Shown piece after piece: positions 28,241 to 35,853 of a DNA stretch of 64,000 nt; position 1 is the stretch's first letter; each line of letters begins with the position of its first letter. The position numbers were made by a program, and so were the translations under genes. The notes under the pieces are model-generated. The model saw only the letters and a program-made list of their open reading frames with translations. It was not told the DNA's origin and searched no databases. The DNA comes from Phycisphaeraceae bacterium (GTDB lineage Bacteria > Planctomycetota > Phycisphaerae > Phycisphaerales > UBA1924), in assembly GCA_019636495.1 (NCBI GenBank), contig JAHBXL010000016.1, forward strand, positions 60,031 through 124,030, read 5' to 3'.

Positions 28241-29770
28241 ATGGAGCAACCGGCAGTGCAGACCGATCGCAAGCCCAGCCGGCGCTTCTGGCTCTGGCTG
28301 CTGGCCATCCATCTCATCCCCACACTGCTGGTCGCCGGATTTTTGTACCGCATCGCGTACGCTAAGCCCACAATCGCCGTCGACTACTCCGCCAAGCTCA
28401 CCGAGCTTCAGCGCACGCTGCAAGGAATGCCCGCGGATGCGTTCAACGCGTGGGACCTGATCTCGCGGCGGTCCGCGGCAGTAGAGCAGCATCAGCACAC
28501 ACTTTTGACAACCCGCTTTTCCGGTGAGTACCAGTACAACGACTTCTTGCTCCTGGTGGATCCCACCGCGAGGCTCTCGCCTGCCGAATCCCGCGAGAGC
28601 GTAACTGCTGCGACACGCAAGACCTTCGCGACGTATGAAGCCGCAGGCCTCTTCGAGGGTCTGGAGTCGCTTGTCGATGCCAAGTATGCAGTTGCCACCC
28701 TTGCGCCCGGCCCGCAGTTTGAGCGCGTGCTTCCCGAGGTCGGCCAGATCCGCTTGGTTGTCCGCGGCAACCTCGTTCGAATGAAGGCCGCGAGCGACGA
28801 ACAGCGATTCGGGGATCGCGCGGCGATTCTGTCGCAGAATCTTGCCATCGCTCGTCACTTCACCGCTCAGCCAAGTTGGGTCGAACGCAGGGCCGCTGCT
28901 GGGTGGACTATGGAAACACTCGAGGAGCTTCGCCGCCAGATCATCGAGTCTCCTCCGCCTGCCGATAGGTGCCGTGCACTGATTGCCATCATCGATGCTC
29001 AGACCAGGTCGTGGCCCGCCACGATCCAGATCGAAGCAAGCCGCGCCAGCGTGCTCGACATCATCCAGCGATCGTTTACCGACAATGGGCGCGGCGGTGG
29101 TCGCTATCTGCCGTACGAGTACGACTTCACCAGTTCCAACCTCGGTGGATTCTCAGCCGTTTCAGACAATCGCCACGAGGGCTGGCGCCTCAAGAACCTC
29201 CGCGGCCTCTTGACGCCAGGCCGCCGCGAAACTGTGGATCTTGCCGACCAGCACTTCGCTCACCTCTACTACCTCTTCGGACTGCAGCCTCCCAGTTCAG
29301 CTTCCCCGCCCTCGCTCACTCCTCCCGATCCCGCACGCGTCGACGCCAATCCGATACTCAGCCGGGGCTTTCTCCCCCGACTCGACCGCCTCATTGCAGA
29401 AGAGGCCGGCGTTCGCTCCGAGATCGCCGGCACGAGGCTGATGCTGCTGCTGGAGATCCAGCGCGCATCGGCTGGTTCCTATTCCGCTGCCCTGTCCGCT
29501 GTTGAAGTCGACCACCCCGGTTCAACCACCGACCCCGCCAACGGCAAGCCGTTTGCCTACTCCCTCCTCGAGAACGACCCTGGCGGACGCGGCTACCTCA
29601 TCTACTCGTTGGGCGCTGATGGTGCTGATGACGGTGGCAGGGAAGACCAGAAGGACCGTCGAGCGTGTTACCTCCCCAAGCAGCGCACGGCCTCGGATTT
29701 CATCCTGAACCACCCCAGACCACCGACTCCGACGGCGGACGCCGGTGAATCACCGGAATCTCCCCAATGA
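28241..29770 (+). CDS. Membrane-anchored planctomycete protein, second of a tandem paralogous pair
   Basis: A 509-aa paralogue of the gene upstream. Same plan: a short basic head, a transmembrane helix (about 15-38, F-W-L-W-L-L-A-I-H-L-I-P-T-L-L-V-A-G-F-L-Y), then Y-A-K-P-T-I-A-V-D-Y-S-A-K and G-M-P-A-D-A-F-N-A-W-D matching the first copy. The C-terminal G-R-G-Y-L-I-Y-S-L-G-A-D-G-A-D-D-G-G and D-F-I-L-N-H-P-R-P also match. Overall identity is modest, so the duplication is old. Codon use is less GC-biased at third positions than in the neighbours. Its TGA overlaps the start of the next gene (ATGA). Confidence 0.7.
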   Translation: MEQPAVQTDRKPSRRFWLWLLAIHLIPTLLVAGFLYRIAYAKPTIAVDYSAKLTELQRTLQGMPADAFNAWDLISRRSAAVEQHQHTLLTTRFSGEYQYNDFLLLVDPTARLSPAESRESVTAATRKTFATYEAAGLFEGLESLVDAKYAVATLAPGPQFERVLPEVGQIRLVVRGNLVRMKAASDEQRFGDRAAILSQNLAIARHFTAQPSWVERRAAAGWTMETLEELRRQIIESPPPADRCRALIAIIDAQTRSWPATIQIEASRASVLDIIQRSFTDNGRGGGRYLPYEYDFTSSNLGGFSAVSDNRHEGWRLKNLRGLLTPGRRETVDLADQHFAHLYYLFGLQPPSSASPPSLTPPDPARVDANPILSRGFLPRLDRLIAEEAGVRSEIAGTRLMLLLEIQRASAGSYSAALSAVEVDHPGSTTDPANGKPFAYSLLENDPGGRGYLIYSLGADGADDGGREDQKDRRACYLPKQRTASDFILNHPRPPTPTADAGESPESPQ

Positions 29771-30501
29771 ACCTCATCCGCACCGCCTACGGCGTAGGTG
29801 TCCGCACCGATGCCGCGACCATTCCGTTCCACACCATCCTGGGCATCGGCCGCAACTACGCCGAGCACGCCAAGGAGCAGGGGCTCGCGCCGCCCGAGAG
29901 CATTCTCGTGTTCGCAAAGAACCCCGCCGCGGCGGTGCTGCATGGCGAGGACATCGTCATCCCCAAGGCGTGCCAAGACGCGGCCAAGGGCGGAGAGCAG
30001 GTGGACTTCGAGGGCGAGTTGGCCGTCATTATCGGCACCGCCGCGCGGGATGTGCCGCGCGAGCGTGCGCTCTCGCACGTGCTGGGCTACTGCTGCGCCA
30101 ACGATGTTTCGGCCCGCTGGTGGCAGAAGCAGGGCTCGGGCGGGCAGTTCTGGCGCGGGAAGAGTTTCGACACGTTCTGCCCGCTGGGGCCCAACATCGT
30201 CGCCGCGGCGGATGTTCCCGATCCGCAGGCTCTGCGGCTGACCACGCGCGTGAACGGTAAGGTGATGCAGGAGGCGCCGACGAGCGACATGATCTTCCCG
30301 GTGGCGGTGCTGATCAGCGAACTCTCGCGCGGGTTGACGTTGCTGCCGGGCACCGTGATCCTGACTGGCACGCCGGGCGGCGTGGGCATGGCGCGGACAC
30401 CGCCGATGTGGCTGCAAGATGGGGACGTGGTGGAGGTGGAGTTCGCGGGCGCTCGCGGCGAGGGATTCGGCGTGCTGCGGAACCGCGTGCGGGTCGAATA
30501 G
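29767..30501 (+). CDS. Fumarylacetoacetate hydrolase (FAH) family protein
   Basis: A 244-aa metal-dependent hydrolase or decarboxylase. G-I-G-R-N-Y-A-E-H-A-K-E at the start and V-D-F-E-G-E-L-A-V-I-I-G (metal ligands E-x-E) are family marks, with N-D-V-S-A-R following, K-S-F-D-T-F-C-P-L-G-P in the middle, and P-G-T-V-I-L-T-G-T-P-G-G-V-G near the C-terminus. These match the FAA_hydrolase / HpcE-like family, which acts on acylpyruvates and related diketo acids. The exact substrate is not readable. It overlaps the upstream gene by 4 bp and is 15 bp from lipB, so all three may be co-transcribed. Confidence 0.9.
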   Translation: MNLIRTAYGVGVRTDAATIPFHTILGIGRNYAEHAKEQGLAPPESILVFAKNPAAAVLHGEDIVIPKACQDAAKGGEQVDFEGELAVIIGTAARDVPRERALSHVLGYCCANDVSARWWQKQGSGGQFWRGKSFDTFCPLGPNIVAAADVPDPQALRLTTRVNGKVMQEAPTSDMIFPVAVLISELSRGLTLLPGTVILTGTPGGVGMARTPPMWLQDGDVVEVEFAGARGEGFGVLRNRVRVE

Positions 30502-30516
30502 CGGTCGAGCGGGCGT

Positions 30517-31272
30517 GTGCACCACCTACGATCCGGCGTGCCGATACCGGTGGTCGATCTCGGGCGGATGGAGTACGCCGCGGCGTACGCGGTGCAGTGC
30601 GAGCATCACGCGGCGGTGCTGGCCGAGCGCGAAAGCGGCGCGACAGGTCGCGCGGGCGGGCGAATCCTGCTGGTCGAGCACGACCCGCCGGTCATCACGA
30701 TCAGCCGCAGGCCGGGTGCGCGGGCGCACCTGCTCGCGACCGATCAGATGCTCGCGCTGCACGGCGTGCGGGTCGCCGAGACCGACCGCGGCGGCGACAT
30801 CACCTATCACGGGCCGGGGCAGTTGGTCGTGTACCCGATCATCGACCTCAACTTCTTCGGCCTGCGCCTGCACGACTACATGCGATTGCTTGAACAGGCC
30901 GTGATTGAAACGCTGGCGGAGTTCGGTGTTCGCGGCGAGCGCGATGCAACGGCGACCGGAGTCTGGGTGCCCCGGGTCGCGGAAGGCGCCGCGCCGAGAG
31001 CGGGCGCGGCAAAGATCTGCGCGATGGGCGTGCGCATCCGTCGGTGGGTGTCGCTGCACGGGCTCGCGTTGAATGTGACGACCAACCTTGAGCACTTCGG
31101 GCTGATCGTGCCGTGCGGGCTGGTCGGGCGGCCCGTGACAAGCCTTCGGCAGGAACTGCGCGAATCGTGTCCGGACATGGCGCGGGTGAAGGTGACGCTG
31201 GCGGAGAGGCTGGGCGATCTGGTCGACTCTCGCCGCGGATCACTCTGCACGGAAGTCGACCGCGCGCTGTGA
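30517..31272 (+). CDS. lipB: Lipoyl(octanoyl) transferase
   Basis: Moves octanoate from ACP to lipoyl domains of 2-oxoacid dehydrogenases or GcvH. The 251-aa protein has the LipB signature R-G-G-D-I-T-Y-H-G-P-G-Q-L-V-V-Y-P, the active-site Lys in A-K-I-C-A-M-G-V-R-I-R-R-W, S-L-H-G-L-A-L-N-V, and the catalytic Cys in V-P-C-G-L-V-G-R-P-V-T-S-L. Start is GTG; a second GTG at 30538 (V-P-I-P-V-V-D-L-G) is equally possible and gives a more typical N-terminus. No lipA is visible in the window. The palindrome array begins 43 bp after the stop. Confidence 0.92.
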   Translation: MHHLRSGVPIPVVDLGRMEYAAAYAVQCEHHAAVLAERESGATGRAGGRILLVEHDPPVITISRRPGARAHLLATDQMLALHGVRVAETDRGGDITYHGPGQLVVYPIIDLNFFGLRLHDYMRLLEQAVIETLAEFGVRGERDATATGVWVPRVAEGAAPRAGAAKICAMGVRIRRWVSLHGLALNVTTNLEHFGLIVPCGLVGRPVTSLRQELRESCPDMARVKVTLAERLGDLVDSRRGSLCTEVDRAL

Positions 31273-31314
31273 GCGGTTCTTTCAAGCGAACAGGTGGTTG
31301 CGAGGACGCAACAG

Positions 31315-31394
31315 TTGCACAAAGGTGTGCAAACCAGCCGGGGTTTTGCACAGAAGTGTGCAAACCAGCGGCGATTTTGCACAGAATTGTGCAA
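31315..31394. repeat. Three identical-type palindromes (7-4-7) spaced exactly 31 bp
   Basis: Three 18-bp palindromes lie at 31315-31332, 31346-31363 and 31377-31394. Each is TTGCACA, a 4-base centre (AAGG, GAAG, GAAT), then TGTGCAA; all six arms are identical. Start-to-start distance is 31 bp twice, close to three helical turns, so bound dimers would face the same side of the DNA. The 13-bp spacers are similar too (both start ACCAGC and end TT). The array lies between lipB and the pYEATS operon, about 250 bp upstream of the operon's first ATG. It looks like cooperative operator sites for a regulator; iterons are an alternative. Too short-spaced for CRISPR. Confidence 0.8.
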
Positions 31395-31512
31395 CAAGGG
31401 TGGCGAGGGCCACCACAATGGGGCGGCAAACAACACAAGAAGAACTCGCAAGTGAGCGGGAGTACTTGGTCAAGACCGCGCCGCAAATGGAGCGAGAGTT
31501 GTGTCCTTGCAC

Positions 31513-31540
31513 TTGCATTTGCCGGTAACGCAAGTATGCT
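31513..31540 (+). promoter_or_regulatory. Candidate promoter of the pYEATS operon
   Basis: TTGCAT (31513-31518) and TATGCT (31535-31540), separated by 16 bp, form the best sigma-70-like pair in the 373-bp gap between lipB and the pYEATS gene. It leaves a leader of about 100 nt. A 36-codon frame (31418-31528) that overlaps it has no ribosome site and I do not call it a gene. Confidence 0.35.
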
Positions 31541-31645
31541 GTGAGAGAATCGTGGGAAGATGAGAATTGTCTTCCAATCGGCTCACACTCATCGGTCGGC
31601 AGGCGACGAGATGGGTGGAGCACCGTGCACGTGGGGAGTCTCGGC

Positions 31646-32785
31646 ATGGCGGGCGAGCACAACAACGTCGAGCGGGGCAGGACGCGGCAGCGTGATGCGC
31701 AGTGGGAGGCGGTCAGGCACGATGTGCGCAGGGTGCTGTACTCGGGGTTGATCGCCTCGGGAATCGGCGTCGTCGCGGCGGTCACTTTCGGCGGCCTGCT
31801 GGGCGGAACAGCGTGGGCGGGCGCGCTGGTGTGGGGATTGGCATCGCTTGCGAGCGGCTTTGGCATGGGGTTCCTCTTCGGGATCCCGCGTTCGGGCCGC
31901 CGCGTAAGCGCAAGCAGCAAGGACGATGCGAACGGTGATGGCGATGCCTCGGACCATGGCGGCGACAACGGCGAGCAGTTGCAGCGGGCGAACACGAATC
32001 TCGAGCAGATCTCGGACTGGGTGACGAAGATCCTCGTCGGGCTGGGGCTGGTCGAGTTGCGCAACATGCCGGACCGGGTGTGGTCGCTGGCGCAGTTGGC
32101 GGCGGGCACGATGTGCGGGCCGGACTGCCGCGGCCAGGCGGCGAGTTTCGCGCTGGCGGTCATCGTGTACTTCGCGGTGGCGGGGTTCATCTTCGGCTAT
32201 CTGCTGACGAGGACGTATCTGCCCGGTGCGTTCCATCGTGCGGAGTCGACGTTGAAGCAGCGGGTCGAGGCGGCGGAGCGCAAGAGCGAGGAGGCGGAGC
32301 GCAGGAGCGAGGTGGCGGCGATGGTGGCGGAGAAGGCCGCGCTGGGCCGGATTGGTCGGGCGGCGCCAGCGTTGGAGGCAGTGCCGCCGCCCCTGGCGAT
32401 GAACGCGCTCGATGGCGCAGGGGGGGCTCCTTCGCCGCGGGATCCTGATGATCCGAACAAGGGCCAGTTTGGCGGGCTGTCGAAGCGCGATGGGTACGAG
32501 TTGTCGGCGCGGGTAAGCGAGTCGGACAACCTGCCGGAGTTCTACGACATCGTGCTGGAGGTGCGCTCGCCCGGCGGCACGAGGCCGATGCCCGATGCGG
32601 TCAAGTTCTTCCTGCACCCGACCTTCGGAAGTCCGGTGCAGGAGGTTCGCGTGCACGAAGGCATCGCGCGGCTGGAAGCGCTCGCGTGGGGCGCGTTCAC
32701 CGTTGGCGCGATCGCCGGCGAGACGCCGCTGGAGTTGGACCTGTCGGAGTTGGCGGATGCGCCGAAGGCGTTCAGGGAGCAGTGA
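31646..32785 (+). CDS. Three-TM membrane protein with C-terminal prokaryotic YEATS-like (pYEATS) domain
   Basis: A 379-aa inner-membrane protein. The ATG is preceded by GGGGAG at 8-bp spacing, which decides the start. Two helices lie at about 31-53 and 56-80, ending in F-G-M-G-F-L-F-G-I-P-R; a polar Asp/Gly-rich loop follows, then Q-I-S-D-W-V-T-K-I-L-V-G-L-G-L-V-E-L and a third helix at 166-188. A charged coiled coil spans about 195-235. Residues about 280-375 contain F-F-L-H-P-T-F-G-S-P-V, W-G-A-F-T-V-G-A and L-E-L-D-L-S-E-L, the hallmarks of prokaryotic YEATS domains, described by Burroughs and Aravind in predicted conflict and signalling systems. The domain probably senses a ligand or partner. 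Operon leader for the next four genes. Confidence 0.75.
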   Translation: MAGEHNNVERGRTRQRDAQWEAVRHDVRRVLYSGLIASGIGVVAAVTFGGLLGGTAWAGALVWGLASLASGFGMGFLFGIPRSGRRVSASSKDDANGDGDASDHGGDNGEQLQRANTNLEQISDWVTKILVGLGLVELRNMPDRVWSLAQLAAGTMCGPDCRGQAASFALAVIVYFAVAGFIFGYLLTRTYLPGAFHRAESTLKQRVEAAERKSEEAERRSEVAAMVAEKAALGRIGRAAPALEAVPPPLAMNALDGAGGAPSPRDPDDPNKGQFGGLSKRDGYELSARVSESDNLPEFYDIVLEVRSPGGTRPMPDAVKFFLHPTFGSPVQEVRVHEGIARLEALAWGAFTVGAIAGETPLELDLSELADAPKAFREQ

Positions 32786-32787
32786 GA

Positions 32788-33216
32788 GTGCGCGCAAGGG
32801 ACCGACATCGGTGCTCGGGTGTAGCCGCGGCGATGAACGCTGTGTGCGCGCTTGCGCTGGCGGGCTGCGCGTGGACCGATGCCGCGGGCATGAGGCGACA
32901 CCATCTGGTGCTGGGCCTTGGCATTGTGACGACCTCCGCAGATGGAGGCGCGGGCGGGGCGGCCGGCAGGTCGTCGGAAGGGGCGAGTATCGAGCGCATC
33001 TCGGCGATGGGTGCATTCATCGGCGCTGGGCCGGTGATCAACGGCCTGATGATCGGGTGGGCCTGTATGCAGAGCGTGCGGATCGACCCGGATGCAAACG
33101 TGCTGGTCGAGGCCGTGATGTACCAGGATGGCAGGTTTCACACGAAGATCGAGTCTGTTGTTGAACGGGCGACCGAAGCGGATCTGTCGGCTCAGAACAA
33201 AGAGGAGCGACCATGA
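32788..33216 (+). CDS. Small lipoprotein in the pYEATS operon
   Basis: A 142-aa predicted lipoprotein. I choose the GTG start (V-R-A-R-D-R-H-R) because GGAG lies 8 bp upstream and it gives a basic n-region, a hydrophobic stretch and the lipobox L-A-G-C with Cys27. An internal ATG (M-N-A-V-C) would leave no positive head. The mature part has G-L-G-I-V-T-T-S-A and a Gly/Ala/Ile-rich segment (I-G-A-G-P-V-I-N-G-L-M-I-G-W) that could insert in a membrane. No known domain. It starts 2 bp after the pYEATS stop, and its TGA overlaps the next ATG, so it is tightly coupled in the operon. Confidence 0.65.
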   Translation: MRARDRHRCSGVAAAMNAVCALALAGCAWTDAAGMRRHHLVLGLGIVTTSADGGAGGAAGRSSEGASIERISAMGAFIGAGPVINGLMIGWACMQSVRIDPDANVLVEAVMYQDGRFHTKIESVVERATEADLSAQNKEERP

Positions 33217-34199
33217 GCAGATCGTCTGGATCCCGGATGTTCGTGGCAGTGGCAGCGATGCTGCTGACCGGCTGCCACGGGAAGTTGCTGCGAGAGAACG
33301 TGCTGGCGACGACGCAGACGGCGATCGGGCTTTCCGTCGCGCAGAGTTCTCAGACGCAGATGTACGAGGCCAAGTTGGGCTACTTCCGCAGTGAGTTCTT
33401 CCTGGTGCCGACAAGCAAGCGGGTTGTGAACGACGCCGACAACAAGGACGCCGCGGGGACAACGACCGACGCTTGCAGGATCAACTCTCTCAAGCAGATC
33501 GAGAACAACGACCCGAGTTTCACGCCCGAAGTGCTGGCCGAGATCCAGGTCGGTGGGACGGGCAAGCAGGCATTCCGGGAGCAGTCGAACAAAATCGAGG
33601 TGTACCAACGGCTGGCGGTGGGCAGGGTGGCGGTGCAATCCAAAGCGGCAGTGGCGTTGATGGCGAGCGATCACCAGACGGCCAAGGCTCTGTCGGCAGT
33701 GCCGACAAACGTCAGCGTGGCCGAGCCTTTAGCGGCGGCCTTGTCATCAGTGGCGAGTGTGCTGAAAGAGGCTGCCGCGAAACACTCGGCGGCAAGCGAG
33801 GCGCTTGCGGCACTTCATCAGATGGCTCAGCAGATCACGCCACCGACGGCCAGCGAGCACAGATACATGTTTGACCGGGGCAAAAAGCAGATTCTGAAGG
33901 AACCGATGCAAGTGGCGTCCCGTCTCGGGCAGAACGGCAGATTCAGAGATTTTGACAATCTGGCCGAGCACCTGCAAAGAGTCGCAGAAAGCGCGAGCAG
34001 CCTCAAGGCTGCTCTCGACCAGGCGAAGCAACCGGACTCGAGCGGGACCGTCAGGGAGCGATTTGGAGGAGAATGGAGTGTCGACAAGATCTCTGCGGCC
34101 ATCGAAGCTCTTGAGATGCAGATTCGAGCGATCGTGCTCCGAGTGACGACAGATCCTGCGTATCGGAGCGCAGTCAAGACAGCATACGGGATCGAATGA
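33213..34199 (+). CDS. Alpha-helical lipoprotein in the pYEATS operon
   Basis: A 328-aa predicted lipoprotein with no family I recognise. The signal M-S-R-S-S-G-S-R-M-F-V-A-V-A-A-M-L-L-T-G-C has its lipobox Cys at 21. Most of the mature chain is helical and Ala/Gln/Ser-rich with heptad-like stretches (about 130-205, A-A-L-S-S-V-A-S-V-L-K-E-A-A; about 245-275), suggesting a coiled-coil or periplasm-spanning rod. The end has S-A-A-I-E-A-L-E-M-Q-I-R-A-I-V-L-R-V-T. GAGGAG precedes an ATG overlapping the previous stop (ATGA). Probable role: periplasmic partner of the pYEATS membrane protein, inferred from coupling only. Confidence 0.65.
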   Translation: MSRSSGSRMFVAVAAMLLTGCHGKLLRENVLATTQTAIGLSVAQSSQTQMYEAKLGYFRSEFFLVPTSKRVVNDADNKDAAGTTTDACRINSLKQIENNDPSFTPEVLAEIQVGGTGKQAFREQSNKIEVYQRLAVGRVAVQSKAAVALMASDHQTAKALSAVPTNVSVAEPLAAALSSVASVLKEAAAKHSAASEALAALHQMAQQITPPTASEHRYMFDRGKKQILKEPMQVASRLGQNGRFRDFDNLAEHLQRVAESASSLKAALDQAKQPDSSGTVRERFGGEWSVDKISAAIEALEMQIRAIVLRVTTDPAYRSAVKTAYGIE

Positions 34200-34255
34200 G
34201 GCGGGCGAGTGTGGTCATCGTGATACAGCAGCAAGATACATGAGAGGAAGGTCGT

Positions 34256-34447
34256 ATGTCGTGCAAGGCTGATAAGAAGGTGCCGGTGCCGAATGACGAG
34301 AACGCCACTCGTGCACGAAATCAGAAGCTGGGCTGGTACATGAGTACTACCAGCGATGATGTTATACAGATCTGTCTTGAGACACTTGAAAATGGCACGA
34401 CGCAGTGGAGGATCGTTCTCAGAGATAAAAGCAGTCGGCCACTATGA
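34256..34447 (+). CDS. Small 63-aa protein of unknown function in the pYEATS operon
   Basis: Not recognised. It has a good ribosome site (AGAGGAAGG) before the ATG. The chain is hydrophilic: a Lys/Asn-rich head, then Y-M-S-T-T-S-D-D-V-I-Q-I-C-L-E-T-L-E-N-G (short parts) and W-R-I-V-L-R-D-K-S-S-R. The second half could form a small beta-sheet. Base composition is much nearer to 50% GC than the flanking genes, which marks the region as foreign or recently acquired. It ends 12 bp before the lipase gene. Confidence 0.5.
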   Translation: MSCKADKKVPVPNDENATRARNQKLGWYMSTTSDDVIQICLETLENGTTQWRIVLRDKSSRPL

Positions 34448-34459
34448 TCGGAAGCCCCC

Positions 34460-35818
34460 ATGCCCCTTCCCAACCCCGTCATCGTCGTGCCCGGCATTAC
34501 CGCCACCTACCTGCGCGATGAGTACCCGCTCCCGCCGGAGGTCGTTTGGAGCGTGATGACCAAGGACTACCGCCGCGCGATGCTGCACCCCGACAACCCG
34601 TCGATCGCGAAGGACAACCCGCGCGGGACGTGGTATGAACTCGCGCAGCCGACGCGGGTGCGACACGACCAGGTCTTCGAGGTTGCGTACCAGGAGTTGA
34701 TCGCCGAACTGCGCTACAACCTGCGCGAGAAAGAAGAGCGGCCCGTGCCAGTGTACCCGTTCGGCTACGACTGGCGGCAGCCGCTGGACGTGATCGAGGC
34801 GCACCTGGCCGAGTTTATTGCCGAGGTGATCCAGCGAACAAAACTGATGCGGCACTATCACGATTCGCCCTGGGCCGCGGACCCGAGGGTGAACCTTGTC
34901 GGCCATTCGATGGGCGGCATGGTGATCGCGGGGTATCTCCAGCGCTCGGGCGCAAAGTGCCGCGTGGGCAAGGTGGTGTCGCTGGGGACGCCGTTCCGAG
35001 GCTCGTTCGAGGCGGTGTTGAAGATCGCGACGGGCACGGCGAACCTCGGCCAGCCCGACAGCAGTTCGCGCGAGCGCGAGGCGGCGCGGCTCACGCCCGC
35101 GCTGTATCACCTCCTCCCCCGGTTCCGCGGCGCGGTCTCGCTCCCATCCGGCGGCCCGAGTTCGCTGTATGAATCGGATGCGTGGCAACGCGGCGTGCAC
35201 GACACGATCCGCGATTTCGTGAAGCGGAACGGCGTGCAGGGCGGCAGCGCGGCCGACCGGAACAAGCAGGCCGATGAGTTGTTCGAGTCGATGCTCGACG
35301 CCGCGGCGGATCATCGCGACCGGATCGAGAAGTTCCGACTCCCGGATGCGGGCCTGGCGACCGACGACTGGCTGTGCGTGGCGGGCGTGAACTCGAAGAC
35401 GCGTGTGCACCTGCACGTGGAGATGAAACTGGGCAAGCCGGAGTTCGACCTGCGACGCTCGGCGGACAGCGACGATCGGTGGGACAGCAATGCCGAGGAC
35501 CTCGGGCCGATCTCGCGTCGAACGGGCGATGGAACGGTGCCGCTGGAAGGCGCGGTGCCGGCATTCCTCGAAGAACGCAACATTGTCTGCGTGCGACCGT
35601 CCGACTTCGGGTACTGGGAGATCGGCGACCGTGCGCTGGCGCTCGCGGCGGGTTTCCACGGCATTCTGCCCAACATGGACATGCTGCACCGAATGATCGT
35701 CCGGCACTTCACGGGCAGCGCCGACCCGCACCGCAACACCTGGGGTTGGCGCATGCCGGGCGTGAAGCGGTCGGAGTGGGCGCCGCCGCTGAAACTGGAG
35801 CAACGGCCGAAGAAGTAG
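34460..35818 (+). CDS. LCAT/PGAP1-like alpha/beta-hydrolase (predicted lipase or acyltransferase)
   Basis: A 452-aa hydrolase. P-V-I-V-V-P-G-I-T-A-T-Y opens the fold with the oxyanion strand, Y-P-F-G-Y-D-W-R is typical of lecithin-cholesterol-acyltransferase-like proteins, and the nucleophile elbow G-H-S-M-G-G places Ser150. S-L-G-T-P-F-R-G-S follows. The acid is probably in T-G-D-G-T-V-P-L (about 355) and the His in N-M-D-M-L-H-R-M-I. There is no signal peptide, so it would act in the cytosol or need another route out. Last gene of the pYEATS operon, 12 bp after the 63-aa gene. A lipid-attacking effector is a reasonable but unproven role. Confidence 0.8.
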   Translation: MPLPNPVIVVPGITATYLRDEYPLPPEVVWSVMTKDYRRAMLHPDNPSIAKDNPRGTWYELAQPTRVRHDQVFEVAYQELIAELRYNLREKEERPVPVYPFGYDWRQPLDVIEAHLAEFIAEVIQRTKLMRHYHDSPWAADPRVNLVGHSMGGMVIAGYLQRSGAKCRVGKVVSLGTPFRGSFEAVLKIATGTANLGQPDSSSREREAARLTPALYHLLPRFRGAVSLPSGGPSSLYESDAWQRGVHDTIRDFVKRNGVQGGSAADRNKQADELFESMLDAAADHRDRIEKFRLPDAGLATDDWLCVAGVNSKTRVHLHVEMKLGKPEFDLRRSADSDDRWDSNAEDLGPISRRTGDGTVPLEGAVPAFLEERNIVCVRPSDFGYWEIGDRALALAAGFHGILPNMDMLHRMIVRHFTGSADPHRNTWGWRMPGVKRSEWAPPLKLEQRPKK

Positions 35819-35853
35819 GCGCAGCGACGGCGGTCGCACGGAGGCACCGCGGA

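Noticed and set aside
31315..31394. CRISPR array
   Set aside because: Only three units, each repeat is 18 bp and a palindrome, and spacers are 13 bp and similar to each other; no cas genes are near.
31418..31528. A 36-codon frame ending in a Cys-rich tail before the pYEATS gene
   Set aside because: No ribosome site, overlaps the candidate promoter, and no recognisable pattern.
34256..34447. Toxin or antitoxin of a two-gene module
   Set aside because: The 63-aa protein lacks a known toxin or DNA-binding fold and has no partner of similar size next to it.
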